From: Pseudomonadota bacterium
GTDB lineage: Bacteria > Pseudomonadota > Gammaproteobacteria > Eutrophobiales > Eutrophobiaceae
NCBI GenBank assembly: GCA_013112535.1
Contig: JABFGI010000001.1
Coordinates: 494,414-558,413, forward strand
DNA length: 64,000 nucleotides
Reading direction: 5' to 3'
Program-made: the position numbers and the translations under genes
In this document: in pieces, positions 52,674 through 64,000 of the stretch
How the letters are laid out: every line of letters starts with the position of its first letter
Position numbering within the stretch: the first letter of the stretch is position 1
Notes under the pieces: generated by a model
What the model was told of the DNA's origin: nothing
What the model saw: only the letters and a program-made list of their open reading frames with translations
The model's database searches: none

Positions 52674-55600
52674 ATGCGTTTATGCAATATAAAACTTTCA
52701 GGCTTCAAATCGTTCGTAGATCCAACAAATCTCATTATTCCAGGCAGCCTTGTTGGTGTCGTTGGTCCTAATGGTTGTGGTAAATCGAATATTATCGATG
52801 CAGTGACCTGGGTCATGGGGGAAAGCTCGGCAAAACACCTTCGTGGTGAATCAATGACTGATGTTATTTTCAGTGGCTCCAGTGCTCGTCAACCCGTTGG
52901 ACAAGCGTCAGTAGAACTGGTTTTTGATAATTCCGAGAAAAAATTGGGTGGTCAATATGCCAGTTACAATGAAATTTCTGTCAAACGTCAAATTAATAGA
53001 GACGCTGTTTCTACCTATTTTCTAAATGGTACAAGATGCCGCCGCCGAGATATTACCGCTATCTTTCTCGGCACTGGTTTAGGCCCGCGTAGTTACGCCA
53101 TCATTGAACAGGGCATGATTTCCAGATTAATTGATGCTAAACCTGAAGAATTACGAGTCTATATTGAAGAAGCTGCAGGAATTTCTAAATATCGTGAACG
53201 GCGCCGTGAGACTGAAAACCGTATCAAACATACCAAAGAAAATATTGAACGTTTAACAGATATTCGCGAAGAACTGGAAAAACAATTAAATCATTTACAA
53301 CGTCAGGCAAAAGCAGCCGAAAAATATAAAACATTTAAAGAAGAACAACGAAAACTAAGTTCTGAGTTGTTGGCACTAAACTGGCGTGATTTGAACAATG
53401 AAATGAGTGAGCTGAAAGAATCTGCAGGTAAACGTGAGAATACTGTTGAAGCTGCAATTGCTAAAGTTCGTGAAACTGAAGCTGAAATCGAAAAACAACG
53501 CGAAGGATTAAGCGAAGCGAACCAACACTTTAATAACATGCAGTCTGAGTTTTATAAAGTCGGTAGCGATATTTCAAGCTATGAACAAAAACTGCAACAT
53601 ACCCGTGAAAAAATCGCGACGATAGAGTCGGAATTGGAGAAAGTACGTCAAACGCATGCCGATACTGTTAGGCAGCATGAACAGGATAAAGCTGAATACG
53701 AAAAACTGCTTGCCGAGTTAAATAATCTGGAACCAAAACTTAGTGGTTCACGCGATGAAAGTAATAAAGCTTATGAGATTTTAAATCAGGCTGAAGAAGC
53801 CATGCAAAGCTGGCAGGCAGAATGGGATGCGTTTAATGAATCGTATTCTGAATTTACTCGCCAGGGTCAAGTCGACAAGACTCGCTTGGAACATCTTGAA
53901 TTTGGCCTTGAAGAATTAGCTGAACGCCGGATTCAATTAGAACAGGAAATAACAAAGTTTGAACAGTCTGATCTGAATAATATGATCGAGACTTTAACCA
54001 AATCTTTAACAAGCGAAGAAGAAAAACAGCGTGTATTAGCTGATGATCATGTCGAGAAACAAAATACAGTTAAGGATTATCGAGAAAAAGTCAGAACACT
54101 CTCGTCGCAACTTAATTCGGCACGGCAGGAATATCAGCGTTTGAATGGGCGTCTTACTTCTCTGGAGACACTGCAACAATCTGTATTAGAAGATAATCAG
54201 GAACTAACTGACTGGTTAAAAGAAAATGATCTTGATCAGCAACAACGATTATCTCAATCAATTAAAGTGAATCCAAAGTGGACCCATGCTCTGGAATCTG
54301 TTCTTGGCGTTCATCTCCATGATATTTGTATTGAAGATCTTGATAGCTATATTAATAATCTGGAAAATGCGCCTGGTAAATTTGGCTTAATGAACACGAG
54401 CAATTCAAATGTTTCGTCTGATGTAAAACCTTTCCCAAGGCTGATAGAGCAAATCACGACAGACATGCGTATCCCATCTCTGTTGGAAAATATTTATCTG
54501 GCAGACTCTACTGAAGAAGCAATGAGCATGTTGTCAAATTTGTCGGCAGGTCAAAGTATTGTTACTGAAAAAGGGATGTGGTTAAGTCATGACTGGGTCA
54601 TGGTTAATAATGCCAGTGATGTAAATGATAGTGTTTTAAATCGTGAAGAAGAGATCTGTTCGCTAAAAGCCGAGCTTGAAAAAAGGCAAAACGAAATACA
54701 TTCGCTTGAGGCTGAATTAAAAACAACGGAAGAAAACCTTGAACAAGTTGAATCATCATTAAATGAACAACAATCTTTATCAACCCGGCAGCAACAAAGT
54801 ATTTCTGATATTCGGGAAAAGCTGGCGTCTACACAAACTCAGGCAGAGCAGCAATCGATACGTCATCAGGAGTATCTCGAAGAATTGAGCGAAAATCGAG
54901 AACAATCAGAATCAGATAAAGAAGAAATTGATGTTATAAAACAACGCAAACTATCTGTTGATGAAGACAATAAACAGTTTGTTCAGCAACGAGAAGAATT
55001 GTCTAATGTTAGAGAAAAGCATCGTGAATCATTAAATGCAGCAAAAAATTCCTGGCAGGAAACGCATAATGAAAGTCATGGTATAGCCTTGCAAGTTGAA
55101 TCCTATAGCTCGCGTAGAGCTTCCTATGAACAAGCTATTAAACGAAACGATATACAGGTTACTCACCTTGCTAACAGGTTGTCTGAACTGGAAAAAAACC
55201 TGTCCGAAAATCAATTTCCTGTGAAAGAAATACAGGAAAAAATTGAAGCTTGCTTGAAAGATAAAGTACATGCAGAAAAAAACCTCGGTGATGCACGCAC
55301 AAGTGTTCAGACAATTGAAGCTGGCATGAGAGAGCTTGAGCAAAACAGACATAAATTCGAACAGGATTTGGAAGGTTTACGAGCTGATTTGGAAAAAGCA
55401 CGATTAGGCGTAAATAGTTGTCAGGTTAGACTTGAAACTGTTGAAGGGCAATTAAATGCTGAAGATCATGATGCTAAAGAATTACTTGAAGCAATGGAAG
55501 AAGGTGCAAATCAGGAAGATTGGACAACTCAATTAGAGGCGCTGGAACGTAAAATAACACGGCTGGGTCCGATTAACCTTGCCGCAATTGATGAGTTTAC

Positions 55601-56180
55601 ACAAAACTCAGAACGTAAAACCTATCTTGATAGTCAACATAAAGATCTGATTGATGCATTATCGACACTTGAAAATGCGATCAGCAAGATTGACAAAGAA
55701 ACAAGAACGCGCTTTAAAGAAACATTTGATGAGCTAAATAAAAATATCAAGGAAATGTTTCCCATATTATTCGGGGGAGGGCATGCTTATCTCGAATTAA
55801 CAGGCGAAGATTTATTACAAACCGGTGTTGCTATCATGGCACGGCCGCCAGGCAAGAAAAACAGTAGTATTCATCTGTTGTCGGGTGGCGAAAAAGCGTT
55901 GACTGCAGTATCACTTGTATTCTCTATATTTAAACTAAACCCGGCACCTTTTTGTATTCTTGACGAAGTAGATGCGCCTCTTGATGATACGAATGTAGGG
56001 CGTTTTAGTAATCTGGTTAAATCAATGTCGGATGAAGTCCAGTTTATTTTTATTACGCATAACAAGATTACAATGGAAATCGCGAATCAACTTTTAGGAG
56101 TTACTATGCACGAAGCAGGTGTGTCACGGCTTGTGTCAGTTGATATGGATGAAGCTGTTGAGATGGCGGCAACTGCCTAA
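52674..56180 (+). CDS. smc: Chromosome segregation protein SMC
   Basis: A protein of 1168 residues from the ATG at 52674; a TTG four codons earlier is less likely. The N-terminal head has Walker A GPNGCGKSN (about residues 32-40). Two long coiled coils flank a hinge at about 500-640 (KWTHALESVLGVHLHD). The C-terminal head has the signature LLSGGEKAL and Walker B CILDEVDAPLDD. SMC with ScpAB organises and segregates the chromosome. It heads the smc-zipA-ligA block, a common gammaproteobacterial order. Confidence 0.97.
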   Translation: MRLCNIKLSGFKSFVDPTNLIIPGSLVGVVGPNGCGKSNIIDAVTWVMGESSAKHLRGESMTDVIFSGSSARQPVGQASVELVFDNSEKKLGGQYASYNEISVKRQINRDAVSTYFLNGTRCRRRDITAIFLGTGLGPRSYAIIEQGMISRLIDAKPEELRVYIEEAAGISKYRERRRETENRIKHTKENIERLTDIREELEKQLNHLQRQAKAAEKYKTFKEEQRKLSSELLALNWRDLNNEMSELKESAGKRENTVEAAIAKVRETEAEIEKQREGLSEANQHFNNMQSEFYKVGSDISSYEQKLQHTREKIATIESELEKVRQTHADTVRQHEQDKAEYEKLLAELNNLEPKLSGSRDESNKAYEILNQAEEAMQSWQAEWDAFNESYSEFTRQGQVDKTRLEHLEFGLEELAERRIQLEQEITKFEQSDLNNMIETLTKSLTSEEEKQRVLADDHVEKQNTVKDYREKVRTLSSQLNSARQEYQRLNGRLTSLETLQQSVLEDNQELTDWLKENDLDQQQRLSQSIKVNPKWTHALESVLGVHLHDICIEDLDSYINNLENAPGKFGLMNTSNSNVSSDVKPFPRLIEQITTDMRIPSLLENIYLADSTEEAMSMLSNLSAGQSIVTEKGMWLSHDWVMVNNASDVNDSVLNREEEICSLKAELEKRQNEIHSLEAELKTTEENLEQVESSLNEQQSLSTRQQQSISDIREKLASTQTQAEQQSIRHQEYLEELSENREQSESDKEEIDVIKQRKLSVDEDNKQFVQQREELSNVREKHRESLNAAKNSWQETHNESHGIALQVESYSSRRASYEQAIKRNDIQVTHLANRLSELEKNLSENQFPVKEIQEKIEACLKDKVHAEKNLGDARTSVQTIEAGMRELEQNRHKFEQDLEGLRADLEKARLGVNSCQVRLETVEGQLNAEDHDAKELLEAMEEGANQEDWTTQLEALERKITRLGPINLAAIDEFTQNSERKTYLDSQHKDLIDALSTLENAISKIDKETRTRFKETFDELNKNIKEMFPILFGGGHAYLELTGEDLLQTGVAIMARPPGKKNSSIHLLSGGEKALTAVSLVFSIFKLNPAPFCILDEVDAPLDDTNVGRFSNLVKSMSDEVQFIFITHNKITMEIANQLLGVTMHEAGVSRLVSVDMDEAVEMAATA

Positions 56181-56269
56181 GTATTACTTATGTTTTTCTC
56201 AGGCTTTGTCTGTCTGTTATAGTGATATTATTTTATACTCTAATATAAATACCACGAGACAAAAGCGCC

Positions 56270-57175
56270 ATGGATAACTTGCGTCTTATACTGTTGATTA
56301 TAGGTTGCCTTATCGTTTTGGGTATCTACTTGTGGGAAATATTTAACAACAATAAACCCAAAAAAAGAACCGATATACTTAATGCTGTCGATGAAGTTCC
56401 AGACAGTCCAGTCTTTCCTCTTAATAGAAATGAAACCATCGCAGATAATTTTCCTGCTGATGCTTTAGCAGATCTTGGTAGCTTATTAGCGCCATCTCAT
56501 AACCGGAATTCAAGTATCGATGACAGCCGAGAGTCATTTCAACTTTCTAATACTGAAGAAACACTTGATGATGAAGTAGAAGTAGACTTGCCTCTTGAAA
56601 TGAGTGTTAAAGATTATGAAGCCAGTATCGTTGAAAAAAATGAACCGGATATTTTTGCTGCAATTGAAGATGAGTCGGAAATAAAAGAAAATCTGAATGA
56701 AGATGTTCCTGCTTTTGAGGAAGTAGAAGAAGCTGAAGTTCCGGAAAACAATAAATCCAGTGAAGATTTACTGGTTTTATATATAACAAGTCCATCGCAC
56801 ATCTCTTTCAACGGTTTATCTATTAGTAAATCGGCTGATGAAGTAGGCATGATTTACGGACATATGAATATTTTTCATCATTTTGGACCTGGTAAACTGC
56901 ACTCAGGACAACCCTTGTTTAGTCTGGCAAATATGCATGAACCCGGATCATTTGACCTTGGCCGCATGGCAGACTTGAAAACAAAAGGACTTGCCGTCTT
57001 TATGTATTCGCCAGCTTCAATCGATGCAACTGTTGTTTTTGAATTATTTCTAAATACGACCCAGCGTTTAGCTAAGCTATTAGGCGGAACAGTACGTACG
57101 GCAGATAATGAAGAATTAAATAATACTTCCATTTGTGCCCTTCGGGAAAAAGCAGAACTGCTTTCAGCTAATTAA
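56270..57175 (+). CDS. zipA: Cell division protein ZipA
   Basis: A 301-residue protein with an N-terminal membrane anchor (about 4-23), an acidic and proline-poor linker (about 30-165) and a C-terminal ZipA domain (about 165-295, LVLYITSPSHISFNG, LGRMADLKTKGLAVFMYSP). ZipA ties FtsZ filaments to the membrane at the septum. It lies 89 bases after smc. Confidence 0.95.
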   Translation: MDNLRLILLIIGCLIVLGIYLWEIFNNNKPKKRTDILNAVDEVPDSPVFPLNRNETIADNFPADALADLGSLLAPSHNRNSSIDDSRESFQLSNTEETLDDEVEVDLPLEMSVKDYEASIVEKNEPDIFAAIEDESEIKENLNEDVPAFEEVEEAEVPENNKSSEDLLVLYITSPSHISFNGLSISKSADEVGMIYGHMNIFHHFGPGKLHSGQPLFSLANMHEPGSFDLGRMADLKTKGLAVFMYSPASIDATVVFELFLNTTQRLAKLLGGTVRTADNEELNNTSICALREKAELLSAN

Positions 57176-57195
57176 TCATTGATTATTAAGAATAA

Positions 57196-59202
<2,007 letters not shown>

Positions 59203-59212
59203 GATATAGTTT

Positions 59213-60148
59213 TTAGTCTACGTTCTCTACTTCAACTCGATTTCGTCCATTTTTCTTGGCTTTATAAAGCAGGGTATCAGCACGTTCAATCAAGTTTAAT
59301 TTATCTTCACCTTCTTTTAATTCTGCCAGGCCGATCGAAACTGAAACATTAAGTTTTATGCTGTTATATTCGAACTTCATTTCTTCGACTTTTTTCCTCA
59401 TTCGTTCAGCTAACAGTTGTGCGCCTGTAATTTGTGTATTTCTTAACAAGACAACAAATTCTTCTCCGCCGAACCGAAAGGCAATATCACTTCGACGCAT
59501 ACATTCCATAATACAATCAGCAAAGTTTTTTAATACTGCATCACCAACAATATGGCCATAGTTATCGTTAATCTGTTTGAATCTATCCAGATCTAACATC
59601 ATTAACGAAAGTGTGTGTCCATGACGTGCTGCTAAATCAATTTCCTGTTCAATCGATTTGTCAAAAGCAGCTCGATTATTCAGGCCGGTTAATGGATCAC
59701 TATAGGCTTTTTCTACGGCTTGTTTATAAAGTAAGGCATTTCTTAACGGATAGATTAGTGCTGATATCAAGCTTTCTATTTTATGAACTTCAGCATCAAC
59801 AAACTTACAATTTCGGGAAATAGTCAATTCCCCCATTTTTTTCCCAAATAGAACGAGACCATAGGTCGATCTGTGTCGAGCAGGCTTGGCAATATCGTAT
59901 TTAATTGCTTCATCCTTGTTTTCATAGCTCAAATGATCATGGGGTACGACAGCCGCTAATTCATCGTCAAATAGTTCTATTAACTTTTCTAATTCAAGTG
60001 TGCTTTGTAATACTCCCATAACATGTATAGACATATTGGTTACATCTGTCATATTTTCAGGATAGGAAACCATTAAACGTGAATTTTGTACGCCTGGTGA
60101 ATCGCTAATGTCTGTAATATCTGCCATAGGCTCGGTCGAAATAGTCAT
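59213..60148 (-). CDS. GGDEF diguanylate cyclase with N-terminal GAF-like sensor
   Basis: A protein of 311 residues from the ATG at 60148; a TTG at 60187 is in frame but unlikely. The N-terminal half (about 25-145) looks like a GAF-type sensor without membrane segments. The C-terminal GGDEF domain carries the active GGEEF form (FRFGGEEFVVL). It should make c-di-GMP in the cytoplasm. It is convergent with ligA. Confidence 0.88.
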   Translation of the reverse strand: MTISTEPMADITDISDSPGVQNSRLMVSYPENMTDVTNMSIHVMGVLQSTLELEKLIELFDDELAAVVPHDHLSYENKDEAIKYDIAKPARHRSTYGLVLFGKKMGELTISRNCKFVDAEVHKIESLISALIYPLRNALLYKQAVEKAYSDPLTGLNNRAAFDKSIEQEIDLAARHGHTLSLMMLDLDRFKQINDNYGHIVGDAVLKNFADCIMECMRRSDIAFRFGGEEFVVLLRNTQITGAQLLAERMRKKVEEMKFEYNSIKLNVSVSIGLAELKEGEDKLNLIERADTLLYKAKKNGRNRVEVENVD

Positions 60149-60300
60149 AATTGATACTTTATAGTTTACTTGAAATCTATAAAGCAATAAAAATGCCAGA
60201 AAAAATTGAAATAAATTTCTTTTATGTTCAGTTATATATAAAGAAATAACGCTATAAACTATCAGTATAATATATTAACTTATTGTAATATATAGGATAT

Positions 60301-61932
60301 TTATGCTGCAGCATGTCCATCATTTGATGGAATTGACTCAATAATTGTGTTTGCCGCTGTATCAGTCGTATCTGCTACTGGAAAATCAACCGTATAATGA
60401 AGCCCACGACTTTCTTTTCTCCTGAGTGCTGATTCGACGATTAATTCGGCAACAAGGAGTAAATTTCTTAGCTCAACCAAGTCCTTGCTTATTCTAAAAT
60501 TACCATAATAATCAGTAACTTCTGTCTTTAATAGCTTAATACGGTTTTGTGCACGCTGTAATCGTTTTGTCGTTCTAACAATGCCAACGTAATCCCACAT
60601 AAACCGTCGTATTTCGTCCCAGTTGTGACTAACAACAACCTCTTCGTCAGAGTCCGTTACGCGACTTTCATCCCATTCCGGTAACTTTTCCGGCATATTT
60701 GTGGCGGCTAATGATTGCCGTATATGTTTAAACGCGGCATGAGCAAAGACTATACATTCCAGTAAAGAATTACTTGCCATGCGGTTTGCACCATGTAAAC
60801 CGGATGAACTAACTTCACCGATAGCATATAAACCGGGTATGTCGGTTTGTCCATTTTGATTAATCATGACTCCACCACAGGTGTAATGGGCAGCCGGCAC
60901 CACGGGTATTGGCTCAAACGACATATCAAAACCTAATTCCAGGCAGCGTTTATTAATCGTCGGGAAGTGTTGTTCAATAAACCCTTTCGATTTATGTGAA
61001 ATATCAAGGTAAACGCAATCATGGCCTAAACGTTTCATTTCATAATCTATGGCTCTTGCAACGATATCCCTTGGTGCCAATTCTTCGCGTGAGTCATAGC
61101 GGTGCATGAAGCGGTCACCATTTTCTAATATTAATTTTGCACCTTCACCTCTTAATGCTTCAGATATAAGAAATGACTTAGCCAGCGGATGGTAGAGGCA
61201 TGTGGGATGAAACTGAATAAACTCCATATTTGCTATGCGACAACCTGCACGCTTTGCCATGGCAATTCCATCGCCGGTACAACCGTCCGGGTTACTAGTA
61301 TAAAGATAAGCTTTGCCGGCACCGCCCGTTGCGAGAATTACATTGCGAGCACTAAAAACATTAATATTATTATTAATAACATCAAGTACATAAGCTCCAA
61401 GACAACGATCATTGGATTTGCCTAATTTTTGTGCCGTGATTAAATCAACAGCAATGTGATGTTCGAATAAATCGATATTTGGATGAGATCTCACGCACGC
61501 TTCGAGTGTTGTTTCTATCTCTTTACCGGTCGCATCGGCAGCATGAATAATGCGCCTATGGCTATGCCCCCCTTCTTTGTGTAAATGAAAAGGAGAATTT
61601 GAACCTGCAGTTTCATCGGATCGAGTAAAATCAACGCCCTGATTAACAAGCCAATCAATACTTTTATGCGCTCTTTCAACGACAAAACGAACAATTTCAG
61701 GATCACAAAGCCCTGCACCAGCAGTTAATGTATCTTCTACATGAGATTCAATTGAATCTTGTTCATCAAGTACAGCTGATACCCCTCCTTGTGCATAAAG
61801 AGTCGCACCCTCAATTAACGCTTCTTTTGATAAAACAGCTACATTGGTATGATCAGCTAATTTAATAGCGAGACTAAGGCCGGCAGCACCGCTACCGATA
61901 ATTAATACATCATGTTGTAGTTGGTCATGCAT
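60301..61932 (-). CDS. nadB: L-aspartate oxidase
   Basis: A 543-residue flavoprotein, first enzyme of de novo NAD synthesis, converting aspartate to iminoaspartate. FAD motif [14 protein letters not shown] at about 10-23; substrate and active-site signatures [14 protein letters not shown] and [17 protein letters not shown]-terminal helical domain with [13 protein letters not shown]. The gene is divergent from rpoE, the standard gammaproteobacterial arrangement. Confidence 0.96.
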   Translation of the reverse strand: MHDQLQHDVLIIGSGAAGLSLAIKLADHTNVAVLSKEALIEGATLYAQGGVSAVLDEQDSIESHVEDTLTAGAGLCDPEIVRFVVERAHKSIDWLVNQGVDFTRSDETAGSNSPFHLHKEGGHSHRRIIHAADATGKEIETTLEACVRSHPNIDLFEHHIAVDLITAQKLGKSNDRCLGAYVLDVINNNINVFSARNVILATGGAGKAYLYTSNPDGCTGDGIAMAKRAGCRIANMEFIQFHPTCLYHPLAKSFLISEALRGEGAKLILENGDRFMHRYDSREELAPRDIVARAIDYEMKRLGHDCVYLDISHKSKGFIEQHFPTINKRCLELGFDMSFEPIPVVPAAHYTCGGVMINQNGQTDIPGLYAIGEVSSSGLHGANRMASNSLLECIVFAHAAFKHIRQSLAATNMPEKLPEWDESRVTDSDEEVVVSHNWDEIRRFMWDYVGIVRTTKRLQRAQNRIKLLKTEVTDYYGNFRISKDLVELRNLLLVAELIVESALRRKESRGLHYTVDFPVADTTDTAANTIIESIPSNDGHAAA

Positions 61933-62073
61933 CTTGCTTAAGGTAATATAGCTATTTTTTTGTCTAAGTCTTTGATTGTTGAATATTAAACTAATTCGTG
62001 AAATTTCAGTATCAATTCATAAATAAAATTGCGCACTGCAAAAATAAAATAATAGCACAAGGGGAAGGCCCGA

Positions 62074-62652
62074 ATGGCCGAAAAAGTAACAGATAAGCAA
62101 TTAATCGATCGTGTAAAAAATGGCGAAAAGGCAGCCTACGATCTGCTTGTGCTCAAGTATCAGCAACGTATTGTCAATTTAGTATCGCGTTTTGTCAGGA
62201 ACCAAAGCGATGCATTGGATGTCACACAAGAAGCTTTTATAAAGGCATACCGGGCCCTGCCAAATTTTCGTGGTGAAAGTGCTTTTTATACATGGTTATA
62301 TCGAATTGCTGTTAATACAGCGAAAAACCATTTGGCTGTTCAATCTCGAAGACCATCAGGTAATAATTATGATGTCTCGGAAATTGAACAAATTGAGGGT
62401 GCCGATGCTCTAAAGGAACAGGCAACACCGGAAAGTTTAATACTGAAAGATGAGTTACAAGCGACGGTGTTAAAAGCGATAGAAGACTTACCTGAAGATT
62501 TAAAAACGGCAATAATGCTTCGGGAAATTGAAGGCTTGAGTTATGAAGAAATTGCCGGTGTTATGGAATGTCCTATCGGTACGGTAAGGTCGAGGATATT
62601 TCGTGCTCGTGAAGCAATTGAAAGTGAAATGAAACCATTGTTGGAAAATTAA
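62074..62652 (+). CDS. rpoE: RNA polymerase sigma factor RpoE (AlgU/sigma-24)
   Basis: A 192-residue ECF sigma factor. Region 2 is visible in YQQRIVNLVSRFVRNQSDALDVTQEAF and region 4 in LPEDLKTAIMLREIEGLSYEEIAGVM plus PIGTVRSRIFRAREAI. It controls the envelope stress response. It is followed 16 bases later by the anti-sigma gene rseA. An AAGGGGAAGG ribosome site precedes the ATG. Confidence 0.97.
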   Translation: MAEKVTDKQLIDRVKNGEKAAYDLLVLKYQQRIVNLVSRFVRNQSDALDVTQEAFIKAYRALPNFRGESAFYTWLYRIAVNTAKNHLAVQSRRPSGNNYDVSEIEQIEGADALKEQATPESLILKDELQATVLKAIEDLPEDLKTAIMLREIEGLSYEEIAGVMECPIGTVRSRIFRAREAIESEMKPLLEN

Positions 62653-62668
62653 AGATAGGTTAAACATT

Positions 62669-63232
62669 ATGAACGAATCAAACAAAGAACAGTTATCTGC
62701 GTTTATTGATGGTGAGCATGATAACGGGCATTTGCTGGATAAACTAATTCATGATGATAACATGAAAGAAACGTGGTCACGCTATCATCTCATAGGCGAT
62801 TGTCTTCGCGATAACTTACCAGACCATATTTCCAGTCAGATTTCTACAAATGTCAGCAACGCTCTTCGCAACGAACCTACTATTCTCGCTCCAACTAATA
62901 AACGATTTAATATAAAAGCACTTGCAGGCTTTGCTATTGCTGCGTCAGTAGCAATGGTTGTTGTATTAAGTATTCAAAACAATAACGATGTTGATTCAAC
63001 TTCAGTTGGTATGTCGGCTATAGCTACAACAACTCCGGCACAAACGGAAACCTTTAGCTTTTCAAATCAACAGTTTTTACCTGCAGGCGTAACCCAATCG
63101 GATACGCCGGAGTCAATTGCAAATCAGCGTCTTAACAATTATTTAATGAATCACAGTGAGTATCGCAGTAATGTTGGCGTGAACGGTATCTTGCCCTATG
63201 TTAGATTAGTTACGATTGAATCAGAGGAATAA
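62669..63232 (+). CDS. rseA: Anti-sigma-E factor RseA (MucA)
   Basis: A 187-residue single-pass membrane protein. The N-terminal sigma-binding domain is recognisable (EQLSAFIDGEHDNGHLLDKL, WSRYHLIGDCLR). One membrane helix lies at about 91-108 (ALAGFAIAASVAMVVVLS), and the C-terminal part is periplasmic. RseA is cut by DegS and RseP under envelope stress to free RpoE. Confidence 0.93.
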   Translation: MNESNKEQLSAFIDGEHDNGHLLDKLIHDDNMKETWSRYHLIGDCLRDNLPDHISSQISTNVSNALRNEPTILAPTNKRFNIKALAGFAIAASVAMVVVLSIQNNNDVDSTSVGMSAIATTTPAQTETFSFSNQQFLPAGVTQSDTPESIANQRLNNYLMNHSEYRSNVGVNGILPYVRLVTIESEE

Positions 63233-63239
63233 ATCTAAA

Positions 63240-64000
63240 TTGAAATCACTTTTCCTATTTAGCGTACTTCTTGCAGGAAGTTTCGGGTATGCGCACGCAG
63301 AAACGGACACACCCGAACCACAATTATTAATTGATGAAATGTCCAGTGCAAGCCGGGATTTAAATTATGATGGCGTTTTTGTTTATCGGCTTGGGACACA
63401 GATGGAAACGATGAGAATTATTCATAAAGCCGGTGAAGATGGCATATATGAAAAATTAATTTCATTAACAGGAAATGCCAGAGAAGTTATTCGAAATAAA
63501 GATCAGGTAAAATGCTTTTTTCCTGAAGACAAGAAAGTGGTTGTCGATCGAAGTCGTTTGGGAAAACTCATTTCTACTTATTTGCCCAGTCCGATCAAAT
63601 CGATTTCCAAATTTTATGATTTTGAAATTGCGGGAGAAGACCGTGTTGCCGGTATGGATGCGTGGGTAGTTAATATTAAACCTGTTGATACCTACCGTTA
63701 TGGTTATCAACTATGGATTGATAAAAAATCACGTTTATTACTAAAGTCTGAATTAAAGAACCAACGTGGCATTACTTTAGAGCAAATCATGTTTGCGCAA
63801 TTACAGATATTTGACGAAATAGATGATGCCTTATTAAAACCATCTACTACAGGCGAAGGTTATACATGGTATAACAACGAGAAAAGTATTAATTTCAAAA
63901 ATGATAGTGATAAAAAATGGCAAGTAACTTCCATGCCAGCCGGCTTTTCAATGAGTAAGCAGGAAAAAGAATCCATGATGTTTAGCTACATGCCTGTCGA
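63240..64000 (+). CDS. rseB: Sigma-E regulatory protein RseB (MucB), C-terminus outside window
   Basis: The first 253 residues are present. The start is a TTG at 63240, 7 bases after the rseA stop, because it is directly followed by a signal peptide (KSLFLFSVLLAGSFGYAHA) and the next in-frame ATG lies inside the mature domain. The mature part matches the lipid-sensing RseB fold (DLNYDGVFVYRLG, YGYQLWIDKKSRLLLKSEL). RseB binds RseA in the periplasm and blocks its cleavage until it detects mislocalised lipid A. Confidence 0.9.
   Translation, partial: MKSLFLFSVLLAGSFGYAHAETDTPEPQLLIDEMSSASRDLNYDGVFVYRLGTQMETMRIIHKAGEDGIYEKLISLTGNAREVIRNKDQVKCFFPEDKKVVVDRSRLGKLISTYLPSPIKSISKFYDFEIAGEDRVAGMDAWVVNIKPVDTYRYGYQLWIDKKSRLLLKSELKNQRGITLEQIMFAQLQIFDEIDDALLKPSTTGEGYTWYNNEKSINFKNDSDKKWQVTSMPAGFSMSKQEKESMMFSYMPV

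Overview
The window looks like a chromosomal segment of a low-GC gammaproteobacterium. The evidence is gene order: smc-zipA-ligA, nadB divergent from rpoE-rseA-rseB, a dksA-gluQRS pair, and one complete ccmABCDEFGHI operon. A haoA-haoB pair (octaheme hydroxylamine oxidoreductase) and a quinol-type nitric oxide reductase suggest an organism that meets hydroxylamine and NO, such as a methanotroph, methylotroph or sulfur oxidiser. The window itself does not settle which. I see no tRNA, rRNA, IS element, prophage or CRISPR array.

Layout. 1-10.4 kb (minus strand): the N-terminal part of a MocR-type regulator, haoB, haoA, then the whole cytochrome c maturation operon, including a 55-residue ccmD. 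10.6-12.9 kb: an exported catalase-peroxidase behind an OxyR-type dyad. 13.1-19.2 kb (plus): moaB, then a tightly packed cassette of a molybdopterin oxidoreductase, a TIM-barrel protein, a B12-binding radical SAM protein and a beta-hydroxyacid dehydrogenase. 19.3-23.7 kb: a spore-photoproduct-lyase-like radical SAM protein, an exported thioredoxin-like protein and a two-gene GMC flavoprotein dehydrogenase. 23.8-29.3 kb (minus): qNOR, a membrane protein, a PhyH dioxygenase and hemN. 29.3-36.3 kb: PilZ, DUF4124, TPR and Sel1 proteins, a two-domain DUF1538 membrane protein with two PII-like proteins, and an intergenic array of GGA-loop hairpins. 36.3-45.3 kb (minus): CBS protein, cysK, a receiver domain, a diguanylate cyclase, metH behind an SAH riboswitch, and an OFA-family transporter. 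45.3-48.9 kb (plus): a cobalamin-riboswitch operon (btuB, a membrane protein, cobalamin adenosyltransferase). 48.9-64 kb: aspartic protease, gluQRS, a dksA with a histone-like tail, cysZ, queF, smc-zipA-ligA, a second diguanylate cyclase, nadB and rpoE-rseA-rseB (cut by the window end).

How it fits together. The ccm operon supplies covalent haem attachment for HaoA, which needs eight haems. Three perfect FNR/DNR-type boxes (TTGAT-N4-ATCAA) and one with a single mismatch precede norZ, hemN, the DUF1538-PII operon and the molybdoenzyme cassette, pointing to a shared low-oxygen or NO response. Cobalamin is a second theme: riboswitch-controlled uptake and adenosylation, B12-dependent MetH, and a B12-binding radical SAM protein. 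The best candidates for undescribed biology are the molybdoenzyme cassette, the DUF1538-PII-PII module, the GGA-hairpin array at 35.7 kb, the histone-H1-like DksA, and gluQRS, which lacks any ATG/GTG/TTG start ahead of its HIGH-type motif.
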